NCBI GenBank assembly: GCA_009691715.1
Contig: SIAN01000005.1
Coordinates: 1-64,000 of the forward strand
Reading direction: 5' to 3'
Source: Planctomycetota bacterium
Lineage (GTDB): Bacteria > Planctomycetota > B15-G4 > SIAN01
DNA: 64,000 nt
The notes under the pieces are model-generated. The model was given only the letters and a program-made list of their open reading frames with translations. It ran no database searches and was not told where the DNA came from. This document shows, in pieces, positions 42,199 through 51,389 of this stretch. A program made the translations under genes and the position numbers. The number at the start of each line of letters is the position of its first letter. Positions within the stretch are counted from its first letter, which is position 1.

Positions 42199-42945
42199 AT
42201 GACCACCGAAGCAGCGACGCTGGAACGGCTCACCTTCGCACTGCAACGCGCGATGGATGGGACGGTTGGCAAGAAGAACCCGCCGCCGTTCGTGCTCGAC
42301 GATGCGCTGAAGGCCGCGCAGGAAGCTGCGAAGCTGATGGCCGGCCCCGACGGCAATCTGGCCGAGAAGGCTTACGACCACCTGAACGACCAGCTTCCGG
42401 CCGACCTGCGCGCATGGCTGCTCGAGCTGCCGTCGTTCCTGTCGAAGAAGGGGCGCAAGGCCAGCGGCGAGGAGCTCTGCGCCATCTACGAGCCGCTGTT
42501 CGGCAAGGCGTACCTCGACGGCGAGCGCGCCGTCGTTGCGTGGGAGAGCGGCGCCAAGGACGAAGGCAAGAAGGCGCTTGAAGCCGCGCGCTCCACCCAC
42601 GCTTCGCACTGCTGGCCCGAGCTGCGCAGCGGCTACGTGCACGAGCAAGAGGGATTCCTCGACCAAGCGCAGAAGCACTTCGAGCAGGCGGTCGCCAAGG
42701 CGCGCACCGGCGAGAACAAGAAGGACCTGCGCTTCTGTTGGGACGGGTTGGTCCAGTTCTGGCACAACAAGGGCGATCGCAACAAGGCGGTCGAGCTGTC
42801 GCGCGAGATGCTCGAGGAGTGCCCCGATCTTGAGGCAGAGCTGCGGATCGAGACGCTGCACGCCGCGCCGAAGGCCGGTCGCAACGATCCGTGCAGCTGC
42901 GGTTCGGGCAAGAAGTGGAAGAAGTGCTGCGGAGCAGCGCGGTGA
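42199..42945 (+). CDS. SEC-C metal-binding motif protein with TPR-like helices
   Basis: A 248-residue cytoplasmic protein. The C-terminus GRNDPCSCGSGKKWKKCCG is a complete SEC-C zinc-binding motif (C-x-C-x8-C-C), the same module that ends SecA and binds SecB or ribosomes. The preceding region has tetratricopeptide-like helices (HEQEGFLDQAQKHFEQAVAK, VQFWHNKGDRNKAVELSREM). An AGGAACGG sequence precedes the ATG. The function of stand-alone SEC-C proteins is mostly unknown; a chaperone or ribosome-associated role is a guess. Confidence 0.82.
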   Translation: MTTEAATLERLTFALQRAMDGTVGKKNPPPFVLDDALKAAQEAAKLMAGPDGNLAEKAYDHLNDQLPADLRAWLLELPSFLSKKGRKASGEELCAIYEPLFGKAYLDGERAVVAWESGAKDEGKKALEAARSTHASHCWPELRSGYVHEQEGFLDQAQKHFEQAVAKARTGENKKDLRFCWDGLVQFWHNKGDRNKAVELSREMLEECPDLEAELRIETLHAAPKAGRNDPCSCGSGKKWKKCCGAAR

Positions 42946-43007
42946 GGTGAGGTCCCGCGCTGCGCGGCACACCGATGCAGCTCCCCGCCCCGCGCGACCC
43001 GTGCCGA

Positions 43008-44375
43008 TCAGCGGAACGCCGCGACCTCGGCGTAGAGCTCGGCGTAGCTGGTGGGAGTTCCGCGTGCGGCGAGCGTGGTGAGCCACGCCTTCTCTGGGAA
43101 CAGGCGCGCCGCGAGCGCAATCACCTCGCGCGTGCGCGGATCGGTCGCCGGATTCGGGACGTTGCCCGTCGTCCCTGGCAGGAGTTTTCCGCTCTCGAGG
43201 TAGGGGCGCGAGCATTCCAGCAACGAGCCGATCGACGCGCGCTGCTTCGCATCGACTCCGGTCGAGCCGAATTGGATGCCGCTGCGAACCAGTGCCCAAT
43301 AGCTCGTGAGCAGATGATGGGTGGTGAGACCGTGGTAGGCCAGGCGCTCGTCGGAAGCGTGGTCGACCAGGTCGAGTGTCGCGCCGAGCGGGATGCCGGC
43401 CGGAAGTCCGCGTCCCTGCCAGATCGCCCGATTGGCTTCGCTCAGCAGGCCGATCTCGATCGTCGCAGTGAATCCGAGCAGCCCCGCGGCGCGTAGCGGG
43501 CCGCCGACCAGCGTCTGCTGCGGCAACGCGCGGCCGGCAGCGGTGAATCGCCGAAGTCGAGCGTCGGCGTCTGCGGGAGAGATCAGGGCGGGGTCAGTCT
43601 GTGCCGCGCGCACCAGCAGGATTGCGGCGCAAAGCCCGGTCTGCGCGGTGGCGGCGGCGTGGTTGCCGCGGATCCAGGGCGTGAAGCTCCACCAATCTTC
43701 CGAGCGGGTCTCGATCGTCTTCGCCAAGTGGACGGCGGCGGCTCGACCTGTCGGCGAAAGCGCGAGCCAGCAGTGCTCCGCTGCGCGGAACGCGCCGACG
43801 AACTCACGGTGGTAGATGCTCGGTTCGCCGCCCGCCGCGCCGCCGACTCCCATCGGCGGCCGGTAGTTCGCCCACGGCCGCAAGTGGTCGTCGACGCGCA
43901 GCGCGTAGGCGACGTTGCCGGTCACGGCGTAGGCGAGGCCGAGCGCATCGACCAGTTGGTTCCAGTCGGCGAGGAACCCGAGATTGAGTGCCTGGTTCTT
44001 CGGCACCGCCTGGTTGAAGCGCCGGTCGATCAAGTGGCGACCGGGCACGATCGTGAGCGTCGGATCGCCGAGCCGCGCACGATTGGCGGCGAGGGTCCGC
44101 ATCTTCTCGAGTCTTGATCCCGGCGGGGCCGTCAGCACCCGCTGGATTTCGTCGGGTGACAGTCCGAGCAATACTCCTGGAGCCGGCACGCCAAGGCCAA
44201 GATCGGGGTCGGGCGCGCGCGGTGAAGTGGGTGGCTGTCGCGGGACGCTCGTGCCGCCGCCGCTGCCCGGAATCGTCGGACCGGCTTGCGCGAAGAGCGA
44301 TGCAGTCAGCGACAGCGCGACCGCCAGGGTGAAGTTCCGGCGGCGAAAGCAGTCGAACGGGGGTTGTCGGTTCAT
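43008..44375 (-). CDS. Secreted alginate lyase-family protein
   Basis: A 455-residue exported protein (leader FTLAVALSLTASLFAQA). A Gly/Pro-rich linker leads to an alpha/alpha-toroid domain like that of alginate and related polysaccharide lyases. Characteristic segments are VDDHLRPWANYRPPMGVGGA, WWSFTPWIRGNHAAATAQTG (active-site-like Asn-His region), YHGLTTHHLLTSYWALVRSG (candidate catalytic His and Tyr) and RPYLESGKLLPGTTGNVPNP. It probably cleaves or trims an uronate-containing polysaccharide outside the cell. The O-acetylation genes at 49-57 kb may act on the same polymer. It converges with the SEC-C gene 62 bp away. Confidence 0.7.
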   Translation of the reverse strand: MNRQPPFDCFRRRNFTLAVALSLTASLFAQAGPTIPGSGGGTSVPRQPPTSPRAPDPDLGLGVPAPGVLLGLSPDEIQRVLTAPPGSRLEKMRTLAANRARLGDPTLTIVPGRHLIDRRFNQAVPKNQALNLGFLADWNQLVDALGLAYAVTGNVAYALRVDDHLRPWANYRPPMGVGGAAGGEPSIYHREFVGAFRAAEHCWLALSPTGRAAAVHLAKTIETRSEDWWSFTPWIRGNHAAATAQTGLCAAILLVRAAQTDPALISPADADARLRRFTAAGRALPQQTLVGGPLRAAGLLGFTATIEIGLLSEANRAIWQGRGLPAGIPLGATLDLVDHASDERLAYHGLTTHHLLTSYWALVRSGIQFGSTGVDAKQRASIGSLLECSRPYLESGKLLPGTTGNVPNPATDPRTREVIALAARLFPEKAWLTTLAARGTPTSYAELYAEVAAFR

Positions 44376-44599
44376 TGCGCGGGCGATCCGGTGGGTGGCG
44401 AGGGATGGCGTGGAAGGGGCCGCGATCGCGCCAGAGCTGTAAAGAGTCTGCCCGATCGCTCGCCGAAAAAAATGAAGCGTTCATGACGGCTGCTGGCAAG
44501 CTCGTCGAAGCGCACGCATGAACGCGCGGCGACCATACTGCGGGGCGATCTACAAGTTTGACGGCGTGGCGGTGCGCGCGCCCGGTCCGGAGCGCGCGC

Positions 44600-45352
44600 G
44601 TGATCGAGGTCATCGGTTTCTCGAAGAGCTACGGCAGCGAAGGCGGCGCCGATGCCGTGCGGGACCTCACCTTCACCGTCGCCCCTTCCGACATCCTCGG
44701 CCTGGTCGGACCGAATGGCGCAGGCAAGACCACGACGCTGCGGGCGCTTGCCGGGATGCTGAAGCCCAGCGCCGGGTCCCTTCGAATCGGCGGATTCGAT
44801 GTCACGCGCGAGCCGGTGGCCGCGAAGCGCCAGTTGGCGTTGGTCCCCGACACCCCCAATCCCTACGAGATGCTCACGGTGCGCGAGCACCTCGAATTCA
44901 CGCGGCTCGCCTACGGCGTCAGTGCCGAAGTCGATGCCGAGGCGCTGCTCGCGCGATTCGAGCTCTCCGCCAAGCGCGACGAACTATGCGGAGCGCTCTC
45001 CCGCGGGATGCGGCAGAAGCTGGCGATCTGCTGTGCTCTGCTGCATCAGCCGAAGGCGCTGCTGCTGGATGAGCCGTTGACGGGACTCGATCCGCACGGG
45101 ACACGCGTGATGCGCGACGTGATCCGTGATGCCGCCATCGCCGGCACCGCCATTGTCGTCTCTTCCCACCAGCTCGAGCTGGTCGAGCGCGTCTGCACCC
45201 GCGTGCTGATCCTGAAGAAAGGAAGCAAGGTCGTGGAAGGGACGCTCGACGAAGTGCGCGCCGCCGCCGCCGCCGGTGCGCAGGCTTCGCTCGAGGAGGT
45301 CTTCTTCAAGTTGGTCGACGGCGACGGTCCGGCGGCGAGCGCCTCGTCGTGA
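44600..45352 (+). CDS. ABC transporter ATP-binding protein
   Basis: A 250-residue ATPase subunit. LGLVGPNGAGKTTTLRALAG is Walker A, LSRGMRQKLAICCALLHQPK is the signature region (LSRGM in place of LSGGQ, common in exporters of this type), ALLLDEPLTGLDP is Walker B and IVVSSHQLELVERV holds the switch His. The GTG at 44600 is chosen since it follows CCGGAG and domain homology starts at once. Its stop overlaps the GTG of the permease gene (GTGA), so the two form one exporter. The substrate is not predictable. Confidence 0.9.
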   Translation: MIEVIGFSKSYGSEGGADAVRDLTFTVAPSDILGLVGPNGAGKTTTLRALAGMLKPSAGSLRIGGFDVTREPVAAKRQLALVPDTPNPYEMLTVREHLEFTRLAYGVSAEVDAEALLARFELSAKRDELCGALSRGMRQKLAICCALLHQPKALLLDEPLTGLDPHGTRVMRDVIRDAAIAGTAIVVSSHQLELVERVCTRVLILKKGSKVVEGTLDEVRAAAAAGAQASLEEVFFKLVDGDGPAASASS

Positions 45353-46932
45353 TCATCGTGCTGCTGCAGTTGTGGTGGCTGCGCCAGCGCGGCGTGCTGC
45401 GCCAACTCGTTCGTTCCCTGAAGCAGCCCGTTCGGCTCATCGGATTGCTCGCGGTGCTCGTCGGGTTCGGATTCGTGATCTGGGCCGGCTCGAACGATCA
45501 AATCCGCGGCGCTGGGATGACGCGCGATTCTTTCGCGATCCTTGGCGCGATGCTCTTCACGATGGGGGTCGCGTCGGGCTTCGTACAGGAGGGACCGCGC
45601 TTCACGTCGGCTGACGTCGACTTCCTTTTCCCGGCGCCGTTCTCGCCACGCCAACTGCTCTGGTGGCGCCTGCTCCAGGCCTGGCCGCTGACGCTGGTCT
45701 CGGTCCTGCTGATGTCGATCGCGTTCGGGGCGCGGATGGCGCGGCCGGGGCGTCTCGTGATCGGGATGGCACTGCTGCAGTTCTCGGCACTGCACCTGCA
45801 ACTCCTGATCTCCGTGCTGTTGACGCGGCTTTCCGACCGCGCGGCGAAGCGGCTGCGTGGAGTGGGCCGCACCGTCACGATGGTCGTGCTCTTCGGCGGA
45901 TTGCTCTACCTGGTCGTGGCGGTGTCGCAGGCGGGTGGGTTGAGTTCGCTGATCGCGCCGGTGGCGACGTCCTCGGTGGCGCGCATCGTGCTGTTTCCGG
46001 CAGCGGCCTGCGTCGACTTCGTTTTCGCCGACTCGACGGCCTCGATGGTGCTGGCGCTGGCGCGACTGCTCGCGGCGGCTGCCGGCACGCTCGCGCTCTT
46101 GTTCGTGCCGGAGGTCGACTATCTCGAGGATTCGGTCGCGACCACCGCCCGCTTCGCGCGACTGCTCTCCGCGAGACGGCGCGGCGGTCTGCTGATCGAT
46201 GATCCGCAGGGCACCCGCACCGCCCGCTCCCTCGTGCCAAGACCGTCAGTGCTGCTCTTCCGCGGGCCCGGCGCGCTGGTGTGGAAGAACCTGCTGGTGA
46301 TGGCGCGGTCGTGGAAGACGGTGGTGCCGGGACTGCTGGTGGGGTTGCTGATCGTGCTCCCGACGGCCCTGCTCACGCGCAAAGGTGTTGCGAACGGCCA
46401 CATCGCGCTGGCTGCGCTGATCCCGGCGACCATCTTCTGGTCGAACGCGCTCGCATTCGATCTGCGGCGCGAGTTCGATCGCCTCGATGAGCTGCGCGCG
46501 CTGCCGTTCGCGCCAACGAGGTTGGTGCTGGCCGAACTGCTGGTGCCGTGGGTCTTCGGCGTCGTCCTGCAGGAGGCGCTGCTGCTGACGATCGTCGCCG
46601 GCCGATCGCTCGGCGGCGTTCGATTCGCGGCGGCCGCGGCCGCGATGCCGCTGCTGATGTTCGTGGCGATCGTGATCGACAACCTGGCGCTGTTCCTGTT
46701 CGCGCCGAAGGGTGCCGGTCGGGGGTCGTCCGGATCGGCGGGACAGGCGTTGAGGCCAATCGCCTGGATGGCGGCGATCGCGCCCGGTGTCGGCGTGTGG
46801 TACGTACTTCTCAGCAACCACTTCGATCCCGTCATCGCCATCACCGCGGGCTTGGTGATCGATGTCGCGATCGCCGTGCTGCTGTTCTTCCTGCTGGTCC
46901 GCGTCTACGAATCGCGCGCCGCGACGACGTGA
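45349..46932 (+). CDS. ABC transporter permease (putative exporter)
   Basis: A 527-residue integral membrane protein coupled to the preceding ATPase. Hydrophobic segments include LIGLLAVLVGFGFVIWAG, TVTMVVLFGGLLYLVVAV, LLVGLLIVLPTALL, VFGVVLQEALLLTIVAG and VIDVAIAVLLFFLLVRVY. The motif VDFLFPAPFSPRQLLWWRLL is typical of a permease family annotated as putative ABC exporter, where an amphipathic coupling region reads FLFPAPF. A polysaccharide, lipid or bacteriocin-type substrate is possible; nothing in the sequence decides it. Confidence 0.82.
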   Translation: MIIVLLQLWWLRQRGVLRQLVRSLKQPVRLIGLLAVLVGFGFVIWAGSNDQIRGAGMTRDSFAILGAMLFTMGVASGFVQEGPRFTSADVDFLFPAPFSPRQLLWWRLLQAWPLTLVSVLLMSIAFGARMARPGRLVIGMALLQFSALHLQLLISVLLTRLSDRAAKRLRGVGRTVTMVVLFGGLLYLVVAVSQAGGLSSLIAPVATSSVARIVLFPAAACVDFVFADSTASMVLALARLLAAAAGTLALLFVPEVDYLEDSVATTARFARLLSARRRGGLLIDDPQGTRTARSLVPRPSVLLFRGPGALVWKNLLVMARSWKTVVPGLLVGLLIVLPTALLTRKGVANGHIALAALIPATIFWSNALAFDLRREFDRLDELRALPFAPTRLVLAELLVPWVFGVVLQEALLLTIVAGRSLGGVRFAAAAAAMPLLMFVAIVIDNLALFLFAPKGAGRGSSGSAGQALRPIAWMAAIAPGVGVWYVLLSNHFDPVIAITAGLVIDVAIAVLLFFLLVRVYESRAATT

Positions 46933-46983
46933 CACCGACAGCGACGGCACCTCAGCTGCGCTGACGGCGGCGTTCGCGGCGGT

Positions 46984-48915
46984 TCATCCCGCAGCGGCCC
47001 GTGGCACCGCCGACTTCACTAGCAGCAAGCTCGCCACGCACAGCAGCGCGAACGCGACCACGTTCTCGGCGGAGTGCGGAGCGGGAAGCTCGCCGATCCG
47101 CTTCGATTCGGCGAAGAACGCGTAGGCGACCAGCGCGACGCCGGCCATGCCGACGCCGGCGATGAAGCCCGACGCGCAGAGCACGCCGCCATCAGCCGCC
47201 TTTGGGTCGCCCTTCGCGCGCGCCTCGATCAGGCGACGCAGGCAGCCACCGACGAAGATCGCCGTCATTGTGGAGAGCGGCAGGTAGATGCCCAGCGCGA
47301 TCTGCAGTGGCGCCAGACCCAACAGCGCACTCACCAGCGTGATGCCACCGCCCATCGCGACCAGATCCCACGGCAGCGATCCGCCGACCACCGCCTCGAC
47401 GATCGCCTTCATCATGTTGGCCTGCGGCGCCGGCATCGCGTCTGGCCCCGTGAATCCGCCATGTTCCTGACTGCCGATCATCATCACGACCGCGGCGACC
47501 ACCCAGCTCGACACCAGCGCCGCCGCGATCTGGCCGATCTGCTGCCGCGCGGGCGTCGCGCCGACCAGCCAGCCGGTCTTCAGGTCCTGCGAGATGTCGC
47601 CCGCCTTCGAGGCCGCGACGCAGACGACGGTGCCGACGGTCAGCACCGCGGCACGAGTGCCGGGATCTTCAGCGCGACCCAGCATCACGAAGAACAGTGA
47701 CGTGCCAGCCAGCGTGATCAGCGCCATCGCCGAGGTTGGATTCGAGGAGACGCCGATGACGCCGACCAGACGCGAGCTCACCGGCACGAACAGGAAACCG
47801 AACAGCACCACCGCGCCCGCGGCGGCGATCCGCACGCCGACCGGCAGATCGCCCGCCAGCACGCCGGGCGCGAAGGCGAGCACCAAGCCGAGCAGGACCA
47901 GCCCGATCAACAGCACGATCGCCGGCACGTCGCGATCAGTCGCCGCTTCGTTGCCGCTGTTCGCCCCGCGCTTCAAGCCGCGCGCGACGGCCGCGAAGCT
48001 GCGGCCCATCGTCGGCGCCGTCTTCAGCACGGTGATGAGTCCGGCGACGGCCACTGCACCGATGCCGATGTAGCGGACGAAGCCGCTCTTCGCGGCGCTG
48101 AACGTGAGTTGCGCGATCTCGGTCCCGCCGCCGGTGCCGGCGCCGACCGCGTGCAGTTTCGTGACCAGCGGATAGAGGACCAGCGCGGCCAGCAGACCGC
48201 CGGCGACCATCACTGACGCCGCGCGGTAGCCGACGATGAAACCCACCGCGATCAACCCAGCGTCGATGCTCAGGGTCACGATCCCGTTCGGCAGGAACGG
48301 CAGTTCGAGCCGCAGCTCCTCCGGCACATAACGCAGCCCGGATGCCGCCGCGTCGGGCAGCGACAGCAGCGGCCAGCCGCTGATCAGGAGCTTCATCACC
48401 GCGCCGACCGCGAGGCCGATGAAGATCCACTTGCCGCCGACCGAGTCGCTCTTCGCGTTCTTCAGCACCTCAGCGCACGCGCGCCCTTCGGGATAGGGCA
48501 GCTCGGCGTCGGCCTGCACGATCAGCAGCCGGCGCAGCGGCACCATCGCCAGGATTCCGAGCAGACCGCCCAGAAGCGCCAGCACCGCCACCTGCACGTA
48601 GGTCGGCCGCGCGCCCCACATGAACAGCGCCGGGATGGTGAAGATCGTGCCCGCCGCGAGCGAGCTCGACGCGCTGCCGATCGTCTGCGAAAGGTTCGCT
48701 TCGAGGATCGTGCCGCCGCCCATCAGCCGGAACGCCGCCGCCGACAGCACTGCGATCGGGATCGAGGTCGAGACGGTGAGGCCGGCCTTCAACCCGAGAT
48801 AGGCGTTGGCTGCGCCGAAGAGCGCGCCGAACAGCAGGCCGCAGCCGATCGATTTGGCGCTGAGCTCGCGCTCGCTTTGGCCGGGCTTGGTCGGAGGGGT
48901 CTCTCGAATCGGCAT
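46984..48915 (-). CDS. OPT family oligopeptide/metal-chelate transporter
   Basis: A 643-residue polytopic membrane protein. The N-terminal LLFGALFGAANAYLGLKAGL is the hallmark of the bacterial OPT family, followed by GGGTILEANLSQTIGSASSS, AELPYPEGRACAEVLKNAKS and DISQDLKTGWLVGATPARQQ. The family imports small peptides or metal chelates by proton symport. It converges with the ABC permease gene and is divergent from the first AlgX-like gene, with 62 bp between those starts. Confidence 0.92.
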   Translation of the reverse strand: MPIRETPPTKPGQSERELSAKSIGCGLLFGALFGAANAYLGLKAGLTVSTSIPIAVLSAAAFRLMGGGTILEANLSQTIGSASSSLAAGTIFTIPALFMWGARPTYVQVAVLALLGGLLGILAMVPLRRLLIVQADAELPYPEGRACAEVLKNAKSDSVGGKWIFIGLAVGAVMKLLISGWPLLSLPDAAASGLRYVPEELRLELPFLPNGIVTLSIDAGLIAVGFIVGYRAASVMVAGGLLAALVLYPLVTKLHAVGAGTGGGTEIAQLTFSAAKSGFVRYIGIGAVAVAGLITVLKTAPTMGRSFAAVARGLKRGANSGNEAATDRDVPAIVLLIGLVLLGLVLAFAPGVLAGDLPVGVRIAAAGAVVLFGFLFVPVSSRLVGVIGVSSNPTSAMALITLAGTSLFFVMLGRAEDPGTRAAVLTVGTVVCVAASKAGDISQDLKTGWLVGATPARQQIGQIAAALVSSWVVAAVVMMIGSQEHGGFTGPDAMPAPQANMMKAIVEAVVGGSLPWDLVAMGGGITLVSALLGLAPLQIALGIYLPLSTMTAIFVGGCLRRLIEARAKGDPKAADGGVLCASGFIAGVGMAGVALVAYAFFAESKRIGELPAPHSAENVVAFALLCVASLLLVKSAVPRAAAG

Positions 48916-48977
48916 CGCCTGCGCTCCTCCTGATTCGCGGCGAGAGTATCGTCCCGCTCCGCCGCTTCCCGAACGGA

Positions 48978-50231
48978 GTGAGATTGCCAGTGCGTTGTGC
49001 TTTGCTGCTGATCACGGCCTGGTTGGGACAGGAGGCGCCGGAACCGTCGGCGTCTGTGCCGGAGATCATCGGCACGATCGTCCTGCCGCAAGCGGAGCTG
49101 ACCGGCATCCATCCCGCGGTCGTGCGACCCGATCCGGCGCGCCCGACCCGACTCGCGACCCAGCGCAACGAGCTCGTCGCGCTGCTGGCGGCGATGCAGC
49201 GGTTCGGGACGCAGGACGCATGGATCGACGCGTGCCGCCGGCGCTACGAGGAGTGGGATGCCGCGCACCCCGCCGAGTCGGGCGCCGTCGAGGTGGGGGA
49301 GTGGACGCTCACGACGGCGTTGTTGCGCGCCATCGCGTTGTCGCCGGCGCAGGCGAACGGCAATCCGCGCCTGCCGAAGGAAGACGGCTTGCTCACGATG
49401 CTCCTGACGCTGGTCGACTTCGAACGGCAGTTCGCCGCGCAAGGGATCGACTTCCTGGTCGTCGTGGTGCCCTCGAAGCTCACGATCCATCCCGAGATCG
49501 TCCTTCCGGACTGGAAGAGCGACGGCTTCGCAGGGATGGGGGCGACGGTCGTGGAACAACTGCTCGCGGTGACCGACGAGGGCGTCGAGGCAATGGCGCT
49601 CCACCCGGCATTCGTGGCGCAACGCAATCCGGCCGACCCGGCGAAGGACGATCTCCTCTTTCTGAAGAGCGATCCGCATTGGACGGCGCGAGGCGCCGAG
49701 CTCGGTGCCGAACAGGTCGCGCGCCGAATCGAGCAGTTCCCGTGGTTCAAGCGCGGAGCTCTGAAGGAGGGGCGGCAGTTCCGCGTCGTGGCGAAGGAGA
49801 TCAAGTACACCGCGGGCGGCGAGCTCGCCAGCAAGGGATCGCGCGACGAGACGATGCACGGACGCGCCGTGCTGAAGGGGGACGCTCCCTTTGACTGCCT
49901 CGAGGCGAAGAGCCCGATCCTGGTCTTCGGCGACAGCTACGCGCGCGTCCATCACGAACAGGGCGCGGACTTCGTGACCCATCTGTCGCGCTTCCTCGGC
50001 TGGAAGATCGACTGCCTGTTTGCGGCGAACGGCGGACAGCGCCAGGTGCGCCAGAAGCTCGCGCGCCGCGAGCCGGGCGAGTGGAAGGGCAAGCGCCTCG
50101 CAATCTGGTTGCTGCCGGAGCAGTTGGCGATCGCGCCGGTGCGGATCGATCCGATCGACTTGTTCGCGCCAGCAGGTGGCGACGCCGCCGACGGAGAAGG
50201 CCGCGGAAAGAGCGGCGGAGGGAAGCGGTGA
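48978..50231 (+). CDS. AlgX/AlgJ-like SGNH O-acetyltransferase (paralogue 1)
   Basis: A 417-residue exported protein (leader PVRCALLLITAWLG) with the SGNH fold used to O-acetylate polysaccharides in the periplasm. GIDFLVVVVPSKLTIHPEIV is the core strand and loop. DPHWTARGAELGAEQVARRI (near residue 232) provides Asp and His of the triad, and ILVFGDSYARVHHEQGADFV (near 318) gives the Ser in GDS. GKRLAIWLLPEQLAIAP is the C-terminal strand. The start is a GTG. Its stop overlaps paralogue 2 by GTGA. The C-terminus is Gly/Lys-rich and probably disordered. Confidence 0.78.
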   Translation: MRLPVRCALLLITAWLGQEAPEPSASVPEIIGTIVLPQAELTGIHPAVVRPDPARPTRLATQRNELVALLAAMQRFGTQDAWIDACRRRYEEWDAAHPAESGAVEVGEWTLTTALLRAIALSPAQANGNPRLPKEDGLLTMLLTLVDFERQFAAQGIDFLVVVVPSKLTIHPEIVLPDWKSDGFAGMGATVVEQLLAVTDEGVEAMALHPAFVAQRNPADPAKDDLLFLKSDPHWTARGAELGAEQVARRIEQFPWFKRGALKEGRQFRVVAKEIKYTAGGELASKGSRDETMHGRAVLKGDAPFDCLEAKSPILVFGDSYARVHHEQGADFVTHLSRFLGWKIDCLFAANGGQRQVRQKLARREPGEWKGKRLAIWLLPEQLAIAPVRIDPIDLFAPAGGDAADGEGRGKSGGGKR

Positions 50232-51337
50232 ACGGCGCCCTCGCGCTCTGCGCCACGCTGGTGTTGCAGACGCAGACTTCACCGCCATCCGCGGCCGCTG
50301 TCGTCGCCTCGGAAGACCGTTTTGCGCTGCAGCGCCGCGACGCCGAGGCGTTGGCTGCCGCGATCGCGGCGAGTGGCCTCGAGCCGAGTTTCACCGCGGC
50401 ATTGAAGACGGTGGTCGACGCCCACCCCGGCGAGGTCGACTCGCTGCCGTTTGTTCCGGTGCGATCGGGACTTTCGCCGATCGGCGCGTTCCGCGCGTTC
50501 ACTTCTTGGCACAGCAGCGAGGCCGAGGGTCGACCGCCAGTCGCCGTCGACCACGCGATCGAGAACCACCCGTTCGACGCGATCGTCGACTTCGACCGCC
50601 AGCTCGCCGCGCGCGGTGTCGAGCTGCTGTTGGTGATCCTGCCGACTCGTCTCGAGATCCACCCGGAGCTGATGGTCGACGTTTCGACGACTGGCTTCGT
50701 CGGATTGGGTAGCGCGACGCAGCAGTTCGTGGTCGAGCTTTCCGACCACGGCGTCGACGCCTTGTCGCTCACCCGGCTTTTCGTCGAGCAGCGTTTCGGC
50801 GAACTCGAATCGGACCAACTCTTCCTGCGCAATGATCCGCACCTGACGCCGCGCGGCTACGAGCTCGTCGCGCGCGCCACTGCCCTGCGCCTCGCCGCGA
50901 TCCCCGGCTTCGCTCGCGGGTCGCTCGCCGAGGGGCGCGACTACGACGTGGTCGCCCGAGACTTCGACTACCAGCCGGGCGACACGCTCGTGCAAAAGGG
51001 CGCGGTCGTGGAGCCGGTGCGCGGCCCGACGCTGCAGAAGAACGGCGCGATCGTCGACTTCACCGACGCCGCAGCGCCACTGGTGGTGCTGGGCGACAGC
51101 CACGTGCGATTGTACTGCGTCGCGGCGTGCGATTTCGTCTCGCAGCTCGCGCGCTTCACGGCGCAGGAGGTCGATTGCCTGAAGGCCGACGGCGGGGCCG
51201 CCGATCAGGTGCGCCTCAAACTTGGCCGGCGCGACGCGGAACGCTGGAAGACGATGAAAACGGTGGTCTGGGTCGTCTCGGAGACGCTGCTGGTCCCGGC
51301 GCTGCGCTGGAAGAAGATCCCGATGGCGGAGGAGTGA
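50228..51337 (+). CDS. AlgX/AlgJ-like SGNH protein (paralogue 2)
   Basis: A 369-residue homologue of the previous gene with a short leader (ALALCATLVLQTQT). GVELLLVILPTRLEIHPELM matches the core strand. NDPHLTPRGYELVARATALR (near residue 203) keeps Asp and His but has Leu where the others have Trp, and LVVLGDSHVRLYCVAACDFV (near 288) has the nucleophile Ser with His after it. The start GTG overlaps the stop of paralogue 1, so both are made together, suggesting a paired function on one polymer. Confidence 0.75.
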   Translation: MNGALALCATLVLQTQTSPPSAAAVVASEDRFALQRRDAEALAAAIAASGLEPSFTAALKTVVDAHPGEVDSLPFVPVRSGLSPIGAFRAFTSWHSSEAEGRPPVAVDHAIENHPFDAIVDFDRQLAARGVELLLVILPTRLEIHPELMVDVSTTGFVGLGSATQQFVVELSDHGVDALSLTRLFVEQRFGELESDQLFLRNDPHLTPRGYELVARATALRLAAIPGFARGSLAEGRDYDVVARDFDYQPGDTLVQKGAVVEPVRGPTLQKNGAIVDFTDAAAPLVVLGDSHVRLYCVAACDFVSQLARFTAQEVDCLKADGGAADQVRLKLGRRDAERWKTMKTVVWVVSETLLVPALRWKKIPMAEE

Positions 51338-51389
51338 TCACGCGGGCGGACGGCGTCAGCGGGTGGGCGGCGTCACCTGTTGGACGGCG

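Noticed and set aside
51338..51389. Three ggcgtca-type short direct repeats between convergent genes
   Set aside because: Seven-base matches in GC-rich DNA are expected by chance, and spacing is irregular.
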